64,000 bases of DNA from CAVSLM01 sp963728895. GTDB taxonomy: Bacteria; Pseudomonadota; Gammaproteobacteria; JBBQDK01. The DNA is taken from the NCBI GenBank assembly GCA_963728895.1, contig CAVSLM010000009.1:25724-89723 (forward strand). Direction: 5' to 3'. The notes below the pieces were generated by a model. It made no database searches. It had not been told where the DNA came from and was given only the letters and a program-made list of their open reading frames with translations. This document shows, piece by piece, positions 1 to 9,780 of this stretch (its first letter is position 1; each line of letters begins with the position of its first letter). Made by a program: the position numbers and the translations under genes.

Positions 1-1
1 C

Positions 2-2091
<2,090 letters not shown>

Positions 2092-2095
<4 letters not shown>

Positions 2096-2565
2096 AGATA
2101 CCGCTGACCACCAAGGGTGCGCAGAAGCTGCGCGAGGAGCTGCAACACCTGAAGAGCGCAGAGCGCCCGCGCATCATCGCCGCCATCGCCGAGGCGCGCG
2201 GGCACGGCGATCTCAAGGAGAACGCCGAGTACCACGCGGCCAAGGAGCAGCAGGGATTCATCGAAGGGCGGATTGCCGACATCGAAGCCAAGCTGTCGAA
2301 CGCCCAGATCATCGACGTTGCGGCGCTCAACGCCAACGGCAAGGTGGTGTTCGGCGCAACGGTGAAGCTGGTCGATTCCGACAGCGGCGAGGAAATCACC
2401 TACCAGATCGTCGGCGAGGACGAAGCCGACATCAAGGCCGGGCTGGTTTCCGTCAACTCGCCCATCGCCCGCGCCCTGATCAGCAAGGACGAGGGCGAGG
2501 TTGCCACGGTGCAGGCTCCCGGAGGCACGCGGGAATACGAAATCCTAGAGGTGCTCTACGTCTGA
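2092..2565 (+). CDS. greA: Transcription elongation factor GreA
   Basis: Binds the secondary channel of RNA polymerase and stimulates cleavage of backtracked transcripts. The 157 residues match the family length of about 158. The N-terminal coiled coil carries the acidic tip in HGDLKENAEYHAAKE (about residues 40-54), whose Asp and Glu position the catalytic metal; the C-terminal FKBP-like domain ends in YEILEVLYV. The ATG overlaps the carB stop, an arrangement common in gammaproteobacteria, so it is probably carried on the carAB transcript. Confidence 0.97.
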
Positions 2566-2573
2566 GCGGGTTA

Positions 2574-2600
2574 GCCTGGAAATCTCACCAGCCGGACCAG
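2574..2600. repeat. Dispersed repeat, AATCTCACCAGCC type
   Basis: Holds GGAAATCTCACCAGCCGG just before the start codon of the following gene. The same core recurs near 5914-5950 and, inverted, near 6052-6075, 19087-19111 and 20989-21016. It looks like a REP-type element. This copy lies so close to the GTG of the next gene that it occupies the ribosome-binding region. Confidence 0.5.
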
Positions 2601-2605
2601 GTGCG

Positions 2606-3049
2606 GTGCCTGCCGCGTTCGCTGACCTGACCAGCATCCTGCAGGCCGCCATTACGCCCGTTGCGCTCATCTCCGGCGTCGGCCTGTTGCTGCTGTCCAT
2701 GAGCAGCCGCTTCGCCAGTATCACCAGTCGCGCGCGCCTGCTGTCGCGCCAGATGCACCGGCCGGAAAACGCCGGGCACCCGGGATTGACGGCGCAGGTG
2801 CGCATTCTCTACCGCCGCTCGCGCATCCTGCGCGCGGCCATGACACTGGCGCTTGCCAGCGTGCTGCTGGTGAACCTCCTGGTGATCGCGCTGTTCGTGA
2901 GCTATCTGACGGGACTCCGATTGCACCCTATCGAGGTGTCGCTGTTCGTGCTGGCGCTCGTGAGCCTGCTGGCGTCGCTCGGGCTGTTCATTCACGACAT
3001 CACGCTTTCACTGCGGGCGCTGAAACAGGAGCTGCGGCCGTATCTTTGA
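2606..3049 (+). CDS. DUF2721 family membrane protein
   Basis: A 147-residue protein of unknown function with three predicted membrane segments: residues about 11-32 (VALISGVGLLLLSM), 76-100 (LALASVLLVNLLVIALFVSYL) and 110-133 (LFVLALVSLLASLGLFIH). Between the first and second is a basic loop (SRARLLSRQMHR), giving the layout of DUF2721 proteins. The GTG start is the first in frame after greA and has no good Shine-Dalgarno sequence, because a dispersed repeat fills the 40-base gap. It may be translated from the carB-greA transcript. Confidence 0.8.
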   Translation: MPAAFADLTSILQAAITPVALISGVGLLLLSMSSRFASITSRARLLSRQMHRPENAGHPGLTAQVRILYRRSRILRAAMTLALASVLLVNLLVIALFVSYLTGLRLHPIEVSLFVLALVSLLASLGLFIHDITLSLRALKQELRPYL

Positions 3050-3154
3050 CCGCAGCCGTGGTTGCAACGCGAAACTGCGCAATCTCCCGCGACCGCCTGC
3101 CTGTGGCAGGGGCGGCCCGGATTGCCGGTGTGGGAATAATGCAGGGGGAAGGGC

Positions 3155-4162
3155 ATGGCCGAAACCCGCAGTGATACCGATTCGACCGCGGTGCGCGAGC
3201 AGGACTACCCTGCCGCCGGGACGCTGTCCGCGCAGCTGCGCTTTCTCATCCACTACGCGGTGCTGGCCCCGTCCAGCCACAACAGCCAGCCCTGGAAATT
3301 CCACGTCCGGGACGACCGCGTCGCGTTGGCCGCGGACCTCTCGCGCTGGCTCAAGGTGGCGGACCCGGAGCAGCGCGAGCTGCATGTCAGCCTGGGCTGC
3401 GCCCTGGAGAACCTGCTCATCGCCGCCGAGCATTTCGGTCTCGCCCACCAGCTGGAGCTGTTTCCGGCGAGCGGGCCGGAAGCCGCAGTTGCGCTGGTGC
3501 GCTTTGCTCCGGGCGGAACACCCGCACCTTTTCGAGGCTCCGGGCTGTTCCATGCCATCGCGGAGCGCTACACGGCGCGCCAGCCCTACGACGATCTGCC
3601 GGTACGGGCGGTCGACCTGCAGCGCCTGCATGCGTGCGTGCGCGAACCCGACGTGTACCTGGACATGACGCCGGACGAGACGCTCAAGGCCAAGTTCATC
3701 GAGCTCACCCGCCAAGCCGACGTCCTTCATCTGGCCGACCCCGAGTATCGCAAGGAGCTCGGCCGCTGCATCGGCGAGGGTGCCTTCGGGCACCGGGGGC
3801 TCAGGGCATGGCTGGAGCGGGTTTCCGTGCGCTTCGGCGACTTCGCCCGGGAACAGAGCCGCAAGGACACCGCCGCGCTGAAGAGCTCGCCGCTGGTCGC
3901 CGCGCTGAGTTCGCGTGCCGACGACGCCCCGTCGCAGGTGCGCGTGGGACAGGTGTTCGAACGCATCGCCCTCACCGCGACCGAAATGGGCATACACGTA
4001 CATCCCATGAGCCAGGCGCTGGAGATCCCGGCGCTGCGCGCGGAACTCGCCGCACTGCTGCCTGCGCAGGCGATTCCGCAGCATCTGTTCCGCCTCGGTT
4101 ACGGCGCCGAGGAGTCCGTGCCGCACACCCCGCGCCGCCCGCTGGAAGAGGTGCTGGCCTGA
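3155..4162 (+). CDS. Nitroreductase family (Acg-type) FMN-binding oxidoreductase
   Basis: A 335-residue flavoprotein of the Acg-like branch of nitroreductases. The N-terminal APSSHNSQPWKFHV (about residues 36-49) is the FMN phosphate-binding signature, and the C-terminal part has the usual FERIALTATEMGIHVHPMSQ and LFRLGYG segments. Substrate unknown; relatives are often stress-induced. The ATG at 3155 follows GGGGGAAGGGC, a good ribosome-binding site. It stands alone between the DUF2721 gene and a repeat-rich gap. Confidence 0.88.
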   Translation: MAETRSDTDSTAVREQDYPAAGTLSAQLRFLIHYAVLAPSSHNSQPWKFHVRDDRVALAADLSRWLKVADPEQRELHVSLGCALENLLIAAEHFGLAHQLELFPASGPEAAVALVRFAPGGTPAPFRGSGLFHAIAERYTARQPYDDLPVRAVDLQRLHACVREPDVYLDMTPDETLKAKFIELTRQADVLHLADPEYRKELGRCIGEGAFGHRGLRAWLERVSVRFGDFAREQSRKDTAALKSSPLVAALSSRADDAPSQVRVGQVFERIALTATEMGIHVHPMSQALEIPALRAELAALLPAQAIPQHLFRLGYGAEESVPHTPRRPLEEVLA

Positions 4163-4782
4163 AGATCCTGCGGCGCGCAGCGCCGCCGGTCTTGACAGAA
4201 GCTGGCCCGATGTCGGCGTGATGGTGAGATTGCGGCAGCCGCGGCCCTGCGGGCCGCGATCGCGCCGCCGGGAGCGACGCTCCCACAGGGGGCTTCGTTC
4301 GCCCTCGGCAGGACCATCATCCTGTGGCGGCGGGTTCGTTCATCCTCGGCAGGATCATGATCCTCCGCGGCACGATCCTCTGCAGGTGTAGGTTGGTCCC
4401 GCCGTCCTGAATGCCGGCACCGTAGGAGCGGGGCTGTGCACCGCGATCCTGCGGCGCGCAGCGCCGCTCGGTGCAGGATCCTGCATGCGACACCCTGGCG
4501 CCAAATCCTAACCGAAATGCCGCGCAGACCATCGCGTCGCCGGGAGCGACGCTCCTACGGGTGCCGATTCAACCTGCCGCGCCTCGCCCACTGCCCGTGG
4601 GAGCGGGGCTGAGCACCGCGATCCTGTGACGCGTAGCGACGCCGCGGTCGGGCCCGGGTGTGGACTTCCCGGCAGGCGCGGCTCCGCGGGCCGCGATCGC
4701 GCCGCCGGGAGCGACGCTCCCGGTGTGATTTGCATTACCCACTGGGTCCGGGAGATCGCGCGCCGGGAATGGCACCGACGGA
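4163..4782. repeat. 620-base intergenic stretch filled with palindromic repeats
   Basis: No gene is evident. At least two short repeat families alternate. Family A is the hairpin GGGAGCGACGCTCCC, at 4270-4284, in degenerate form at 4542-4556, and at 4707-4721, each preceded by GCGATCGCGCCGCC-like sequence. Another copy is at 31141-31155. Family B is GGAGCGGGGCTGWGCACCGCG followed by a GCGCGCAGCGC-like palindrome, at 4424-4467 and 4599-4643, with a partial copy at 4165-4185. GC-rich hairpins such as 4241-4257 lie between. The layout resembles a REP/BIME cluster that may also stabilise or terminate the flanking convergent transcripts. Confidence 0.65.
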
Positions 4783-5781
4783 TCAGAAGCTCTCCTCTTC
4801 CATCTCCAGATACACCCGATAGGCGTTGCCGCGGTTGCTGGCGGCGAAGGCCGGGAGGTGCTCGTAGGCGGACCAGTCGGTTTCCTGGTACGCCTGGTCG
4901 AAGGGCACGAAGTTCTGCACTGCCGCCTGCATCTTGTCGCGCACGTACTCGATGTAGCCGCGCGTGAAGCGGATCGCCTGGGCCGGGTCGTCCGAGGGCT
5001 TCCCATGGCCGGGGATGACGAAGCTCGGTGCCGGTTTCATTTGCGCAAGTCGTTCCAGCCCCTTCAGCCAGTTGACGGTGTCCACCTCCGGGCTGTCGAG
5101 AAACGGCACGCGGCCGCCGTAGATGAGGTCCCCGCTGAACACCACGCCCAACTCCTTCACCACCATGACCGAATCCGAGGGGGAATGCGCCGGGCCGACA
5201 TGAAGCAGCAGGAAACTGTAGCCGCCCAGCTGGAACTCCATGGAGTCCTTGAAGGTCTCGTCCGGTTCGACGACGTAGGTCTTTTCGTCGACCCAGGGGA
5301 ACAGCGCCTCGCGGCGCTGCTCCAGGCGCCGCTGCGCATCTTCACTGGCGTTGTAGCGCTCCGCATGCAGGTAGTCGAGCGCCGCCTCCTGGGCGATGAT
5401 CCTGGCGTCGGTATGCTGATCGAACGCCTGTAGGCCGTAGATGTGGTCGGCATGATAATGGCCCGCCACCACGATCTTCACGGGCTGATCGGTAACCTCG
5501 TGGATCTTCTGCAGCAGCATCCAGCCGAGGGCGGGCGTGCCGAGGGCGTCATAGACCACGACGCCCTGCGGCGTCACCACGAAGCCGGCGTTCGAGGTGT
5601 GGCCCTGATTGGTGGCATCGGGTACGCCGGACTGGCCGAGCACGTAATACACTGGCTTGCCGTCCACCTGATGGAGCTCGAAAGGTATGGTGACTTCGCC
5701 GTAGGGATTGGGAGCGGAATGAGCCGATGCCGCCGCGCACAGGGCCAAGGTCCAGGCCACGACCAGCTTGATGCATTGCAT
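4783..5781 (-). CDS. Exported metallo-beta-lactamase-fold hydrolase
   Basis: A 332-residue MBL-fold enzyme. MQCIKLVVAWTLALCAAASAHSA is a signal peptide, so it acts in the periplasm. The metal-binding motif HYHADHIYG lies at about residues 113-121; later metal ligands are in VGPAHSPSDS and IPGHGKP, with a FSGDLIYGGR strand between. The ATG at 5781 is chosen because GGAGGTGAT stands just upstream, whereas an earlier in-frame start adds ten residues before the signal peptide. It resembles uncharacterised lyase/hydrolase MBL proteins; the substrate cannot be told from sequence. Convergent with the nitroreductase gene. Confidence 0.85.
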   Translation of the reverse strand: MQCIKLVVAWTLALCAAASAHSAPNPYGEVTIPFELHQVDGKPVYYVLGQSGVPDATNQGHTSNAGFVVTPQGVVVYDALGTPALGWMLLQKIHEVTDQPVKIVVAGHYHADHIYGLQAFDQHTDARIIAQEAALDYLHAERYNASEDAQRRLEQRREALFPWVDEKTYVVEPDETFKDSMEFQLGGYSFLLLHVGPAHSPSDSVMVVKELGVVFSGDLIYGGRVPFLDSPEVDTVNWLKGLERLAQMKPAPSFVIPGHGKPSDDPAQAIRFTRGYIEYVRDKMQAAVQNFVPFDQAYQETDWSAYEHLPAFAASNRGNAYRVYLEMEEESF

Positions 5782-5913
5782 AGGGTGATCACCTCCGGAT
5801 ATCGTCGCCACAGCGCAGAGCGCGCTTATCGTGTGTCGCGCCGGGCGCGCAGCGGCGCGGTTTTCATTATCCGGTCCGCGGACCGACGGCGCAAAGAGGG
5901 CCGGCTACCGCCA

Positions 5914-5950
5914 GCCCGAAAATCTCACCAGCCGGCCGGCGGCTGGCCGC
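5914..5950. repeat. Palindromic AATCTCACCAGCCGG repeat in a 300-base gap
   Basis: Within the gap 5782-6084 is a copy of the dispersed AATCTCACCAGCCGG element whose arms CCAGCCG and CGGCTGG form a hairpin at 5928-5946. A second, inverted degenerate copy (CTGGTGGGATTTCCGGGG) lies at 6054-6072, directly before the SMR gene. Nothing else was recognised in this gap. Confidence 0.5.
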
Positions 5951-6084
5951 TGAATGGATGGCAGGGAACATCTGGCATGCTTCACCGAACGATGACACCC
6001 GGTTCACGCCGCCGGCCTATCCTGGTTCTGGCGGCTTCGCCAGCTGCCGCGATGCTGGTGGGATTTCCGGGGTAGGGGAACAAC

Positions 6085-6411
6085 ATGCAGCCATGGGTGT
6101 ATCTGCTGGTCGCGATCCTGCTGGAAGTGGCCGGGACGACGTCCATGAAGCTTTCCGCCGGCTTCACGCGGCTGCTCCCTTCGATGGCCATTTTCATTTT
6201 CTACGCGCTTTCCTTCGCGACGCTCACGCTGGCACTGAAGAGCATCGAGATCAGCGTGGCCTATGCGGTATGGTCGGGCATCGGCATGGTGCTGATCACC
6301 GCCATCGGCTACTTCTGGTTCCACGAGGAGCTCACAGTGCTCAAGGCCTTCAACATTGCGCTGATCATCGTCGGTGTTCTGGGACTCAACCTGTCGGGCG
6401 CGGGGCGCTGA
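6085..6411 (+). CDS. SMR multidrug efflux protein, EmrE/QacE type
   Basis: A 108-residue four-helix small multidrug resistance protein. The essential membrane glutamate is in AILLEVAGTTSMKLS (about residues 10-24), corresponding to Glu14 of EmrE; the helix-3 segment AYAVWSGIGMVLI is the usual packing motif. GTTSMK instead of the WAVGLK seen in Gdx proteins argues for a polyaromatic-cation exporter rather than a guanidinium exporter. The protein should form a dual-topology dimer in the inner membrane using proton antiport. The ATG follows GGTAGGGGAA. Confidence 0.92.
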   Translation: MQPWVYLLVAILLEVAGTTSMKLSAGFTRLLPSMAIFIFYALSFATLTLALKSIEISVAYAVWSGIGMVLITAIGYFWFHEELTVLKAFNIALIIVGVLGLNLSGAGR

Positions 6412-6509
6412 CTCCGGTGCCCGGGCTGCAACTGCTATGTTTGCAGGGAGACTTCGGCGCGTCCCCCCGGGCGGAGGATCATGCAACCAAGGAGCAGGAG
6501 TTTGCGGCC

Positions 6510-7097
6510 ATGTTCGAGCGCATCCGCGGGAGCCTGCAGCGACTGCGGCAGGCGCACCCGGGCGAGCGAAAGTACGCGGGCAAGAGGATGATCGTCGTCC
6601 TGATGGGCGTCGCGGGGTCCGGGAAGAGTACGATCGGGCGCGCGCTCGCAGCCCGCACCGGATGGCCGTTCCACGAGGGCGACGCGTTCCACCCGCCGGG
6701 CAACGTCGCGAAAATGGCCTGTGGTGTGGCGCTGAGCGATGGTGACCGCGCCCCGTGGCTGGCCGCGCTGCGGCGCCTGATTGACGACATGCTGCGCCGC
6801 GGCGAACATGGCATCCTCGCCTGTTCGGCCCTCAAGCAGAGCTATCGCGACCTGCTGCAGGACGGGCGCGACGGCGTACGCTTCGTTCATCTGAAAGGCG
6901 ATCCGGACCTGCTGCAGCGCCGGCTGCAGGCACGCACCGGTCATTTCATGCCGCCGGCGCTGCTGGCAAGCCAGCTCGTCACGCTGGAGGAGCCCCGGCA
7001 GGTTTTTTCCGTGGACGTGCGGCTGCCGCCACACCGCATCGTCGACGCGATCGTGCGGCACTTCCAGCTGCCGCAGGCATTGGCGGGGCGCGGCTGA
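6510..7097 (+). CDS. gntK: Gluconokinase
   Basis: Phosphorylates gluconate to 6-phosphogluconate. The P-loop VLMGVAGSGKSTIG, the FHEGDAFHPPGNVAKM substrate segment, and DGDRAPWLAALRRL, ACSALKQSYRD and TGHFMPPALLASQ are the ordered hallmarks of the GntK family. The start at 6510 is preceded by AGGAGCAGGAG with nine-base spacing and gives 195 residues. A second ATG at 6588 gives 169 residues, closer to the usual length of about 170, but has no spaced ribosome-binding site. Follows the SMR gene by about 100 bases on the same strand. Confidence 0.9.
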   Translation: MFERIRGSLQRLRQAHPGERKYAGKRMIVVLMGVAGSGKSTIGRALAARTGWPFHEGDAFHPPGNVAKMACGVALSDGDRAPWLAALRRLIDDMLRRGEHGILACSALKQSYRDLLQDGRDGVRFVHLKGDPDLLQRRLQARTGHFMPPALLASQLVTLEEPRQVFSVDVRLPPHRIVDAIVRHFQLPQALAGRG

Positions 7098-7145
7098 GCC
7101 GCCGCAGGTTGCGCAGCGCTCTTGGCGCGCAATACAGGACAAGAA

Positions 7146-7487
7146 ATGGAGAGACGCAAACACGAGCGCATCCAGGTCGATCGCTCCGTGCACATCGCCA
7201 CCGCCTCCGGCATGGAGGTGACCGCACGCATGATCGACATCTCCGCGGGTGGCGCCGGTATCCTTCATTCGGCACCGGGGGATGTGGACGCCGTGCTCCA
7301 GCTCAGTTTCACCTTGCACTTCGTACCGGGGGAGACCTATCCCATGCAGATGGCCGCCCGCGTCCGGCACAACCGGCTGCGATCCGACGGCTACGTGATC
7401 GGCGTGGAGTTCATGGATGCCACACCGGAACAGGTCGCCCGCATCCGCCGCTTCGTAGTGGATACCCGGAGCCTGCGACTGAGCTGA
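7146..7487 (+). CDS. PilZ domain protein
   Basis: A 113-residue single-domain PilZ protein, a cyclic-di-GMP receptor family. RRKHERIQVDR at residues 3-13 supplies the RxxxR element and DISAGGAGI near residue 38 supplies the D/NxSxxG element; both ligand-binding motifs are intact. A TTG start upstream at 7122 is possible, but the ATG puts RRKHER at the usual distance from the N-terminus. Another PilZ gene lies about 350 bases downstream on the same strand. Confidence 0.87.
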   Translation: MERRKHERIQVDRSVHIATASGMEVTARMIDISAGGAGILHSAPGDVDAVLQLSFTLHFVPGETYPMQMAARVRHNRLRSDGYVIGVEFMDATPEQVARIRRFVVDTRSLRLS

Positions 7488-7833
7488 GGTCCGCATCCGG
7501 GAAGCGTCCCACGCACCGATCACGTGGTGCGAACCGTATCGCTGCCCGGGCCGGTTCCGGGATTTCCTTCGATCCGCGCGCAGGCTCCAACTTGCGCTCG
7601 ATTATCCGCAGTACAGAAGCCGCAGCCGACCCGCACGGGAGCGCGCGCGGCCTGGCGCGCGCGCCCTGCGGCAGAAGCCCTTGATCCTGAGACATTTCGG
7701 TACTAAGGTAGCGCGACGCGCGCGGCACCGCGGCCGGGTCCTGAGTTTCAGCCCGCACCGCGCCTGCCTCGAGCCCCGGCCACGGGAGCCTCGAGCAAAG
7801 GCCGGAACACCGGCGCTCGAACGGAATGCCAGC
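7488..7833. other. Intergenic stretch between the two PilZ genes
   Basis: No gene, RNA or clear promoter was recognised in these 346 bases. The sequence is GC-rich with short runs of GCGCGC around 7641-7670 and 7711-7722. Confidence 0.4.
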
Positions 7834-8211
7834 ATGCAGGACAAACCTGAACGCAGAAGGTATCCGCGGGTGACGACGGAACTGGCCGCCGAAATGGTGA
7901 TCGGCCCGGAGCGCAGGTTTGCGGTTACAGTGAACAATCTTTCGCAAGCCGGCCTGCAGCTCACCTGCGATGCCGAAGGAATCGGCGCCATGTTTCCCAA
8001 GGGGGAGGAAGCGACACCCGGCCACGCGATTGCGGTGACCGTGAGCATGGCGCTACCCGAGACACCCGATTTGCAGCTACCCTGCCGCGTCACGGCCTCG
8101 CGCCGCATCGCCGAGCGCAGGTATGCGCTCAACCTGGAGTTCGGCACGCTGCAGGAGGCAGATGACCAGACGTTGCTGCACTACATGGAACAGCAGCTGC
8201 AGCGCGCATAG
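7834..8211 (+). CDS. PilZ domain protein
   Basis: A 125-residue PilZ-type protein. ERRRYPRVTTE at residues 6-16 gives the RxxxR motif and NNLSQAGLQL near residue 34 gives the NxSxxG motif, so cyclic-di-GMP binding is plausible. It differs from the upstream PilZ protein in the loop after the second motif (GIGAMFPKGEEATPG), so the pair are diverged paralogues rather than a recent duplication. The ATG is chosen by domain position; no strong ribosome-binding site is visible. Confidence 0.82.
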   Translation: MQDKPERRRYPRVTTELAAEMVIGPERRFAVTVNNLSQAGLQLTCDAEGIGAMFPKGEEATPGHAIAVTVSMALPETPDLQLPCRVTASRRIAERRYALNLEFGTLQEADDQTLLHYMEQQLQRA

Positions 8212-8418
8212 CGCGCGGCGCATGGCGATGGTGTGCGCACTGCGGCAAGTCGTTTCGCGGCCCGCGCCGACTCACCTGATCGAGCGCGACAACACCCATC
8301 GCCGCACCTGCCCGAGGTATTTCTTCCGTCCGAACCACCGGTGGATCGCCCCACGCAAGTGTCGGCGTGGCGCGCGGCGCGAGTGCTCTGAAATCGGTCT
8401 GCCCGGCGTGCCGGCGCC

Positions 8419-9366
8419 GTGTCTTCTCTGAAGGCGGGCTTGAACGTCGGTAACCGTGTCCCGGTACCCTGGTCAGTATGGTTTCGGGCGCTGCGACCGC
8501 AGTTCTTCCCGGTGATGGTACTGCCCGTGCTGTTGGGCGCGGCGGTGGCGTGGAACACGCGCGGTCTGTTCTCCTTTTCCTCCCTGGTCCTTTCCGCGCT
8601 GGCCGGCGTGCTGGTGCATGCGGGCGTGAATGTATTGAACGATTACTACGATCACCGCAACGGCGCCGACGATCTCAATCGCACGCCGCTGACACCTTAT
8701 GCCGGCGGCAGCCGCATGATCCAGAACGGTCTGCTCACACCGCAACAGACCTTGCGCTACGGTGTCGCGCTGCTTGCCGGGGCGGTGCTGCTGGGCCTGG
8801 TGCTGACCTGGCGCAGCGGTCCGGCGCTGTTGCTGATCGGGCTCGTGGGCGTGCTGAGCGGATATGCCTATTCGGCGCCGCCGCTGGCGCTGAGTGCGCG
8901 CGGGCTCGGCGAACTGGCGGTCGGTTTGAACTTCGGGGTGCTGGCGGTGCTCGGGTCGTTTTTCGTGCAGGCACGAGGCTTCGATCTGGCAGCGTTCTTG
9001 GCCTCGCTGCCGCTGGCGCTGCTGGTGACGGCCATTCTCTACATCAACCAGTTTCCGGACTGCGATACGGACCGCGCTGCGGGCAAGCGCACGCTGGTCG
9101 TACGCCAGGGACTGCGCCGCGCTCGCACCTGGTTCGTGGTCCTGGTCGCGGGAGCTTTCGCAGCGCTGTTGGCCGGGATTGCCGTCGGCGAGCTGCCGCC
9201 GCTGAGCGCGCTCGGCTTTCTGACGTTGCCGCTCGCGCTGCGCGCGGGACGCGTGCTGTACGCCTTCTACAATGCACCCCACGAGCTGGTACCGGCAATC
9301 CGTGCCACCATTCTGCTGCATGCCGGGATCAGCGCCGCGCTGATCGGCGCATTCGTGGCGCGCTAG
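8419..9366 (+). CDS. UbiA/MenA-family prenyltransferase
   Basis: A 315-residue membrane prenyltransferase with about eight or nine hydrophobic segments. The first Asp-rich motif is NDYYDHRNGADDLN (about residues 76-89), the form seen in MenA (1,4-dihydroxy-2-naphthoate prenyltransferase); the second is NQFPDCDTDRAAGKRTLVVR (about residues 210-229). Both bind the Mg-diphosphate of the isoprenoid donor. No other menaquinone genes are in the window, so the aromatic acceptor is uncertain. Starts at a GTG. Confidence 0.85.
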   Translation: MSSLKAGLNVGNRVPVPWSVWFRALRPQFFPVMVLPVLLGAAVAWNTRGLFSFSSLVLSALAGVLVHAGVNVLNDYYDHRNGADDLNRTPLTPYAGGSRMIQNGLLTPQQTLRYGVALLAGAVLLGLVLTWRSGPALLLIGLVGVLSGYAYSAPPLALSARGLGELAVGLNFGVLAVLGSFFVQARGFDLAAFLASLPLALLVTAILYINQFPDCDTDRAAGKRTLVVRQGLRRARTWFVVLVAGAFAALLAGIAVGELPPLSALGFLTLPLALRAGRVLYAFYNAPHELVPAIRATILLHAGISAALIGAFVAR

Positions 9367-9525
9367 CCGCCAGGCTGGTGTACCGTTTCATTCTGTTTGG
9401 AACCTAAGCGGCGATTGGCGCGAATGACCTTCTGCAGGATATCGCGAGCGCTCCTGGTCCGGATGAATCGCCTGGGCCTGGTGTTGTGAATTGGCGAGGT
9501 ACTCGTCGATGGCGGTCACCAGCGC

Positions 9526-9736
9526 GTAGGGCGGATAAGCGCAGCGCATCCGCCACCCAGTTACCGCTGGTTCAAAATCCGACTCCGCGACGCCCATTGC
9601 CTCCCTGTTTCCCACGACGCCTCATCCCCTTCGCGATCCACTCAGCACGCGAAACTCGACGGGAGCGAAACGGCTTCGTGCACTCCTGACGCCGGCCGAT
9701 CATGAATGGCGGATGCGCTGCGCTTATCCGCCCTAC
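9526..9736. repeat. Inverted pair of a 29-base repeat
   Basis: GTAGGGCGGATAAGCGCAGC at 9526-9545, continuing as GCATCCGCC to 9554, is repeated as its exact reverse complement at 9708-9736. The copies are separated by 153 bases and could pair into a long stem. The rest of the 9367-9780 gap holds no recognised gene. This sequence type is a widespread intergenic repeat in gammaproteobacteria; the convergent flanking genes suggest it sits where both transcripts end. Confidence 0.75.
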
Positions 9737-9780
9737 CTCCATTGAAGGCTCAAACGTCTCGTCAAGCGTGCACCACTACA

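Noticed and set aside
4163..4782. CRISPR array
   Set aside because: The repeats are palindromic, unevenly spaced and of two kinds, with no regular spacers and no cas genes anywhere in the window.
5782..6084. Guanidine riboswitch before the SMR gene
   Set aside because: The SMR protein is of EmrE type rather than Gdx, and the gap shows REP-like palindromes but none of the conserved ykkC or mini-ykkC loops.
9388..9615. 75-codon minus-strand frame in the gap before the ClC gene
   Set aside because: It is built largely across one arm of the inverted repeat and shows no domain or ribosome-binding site.
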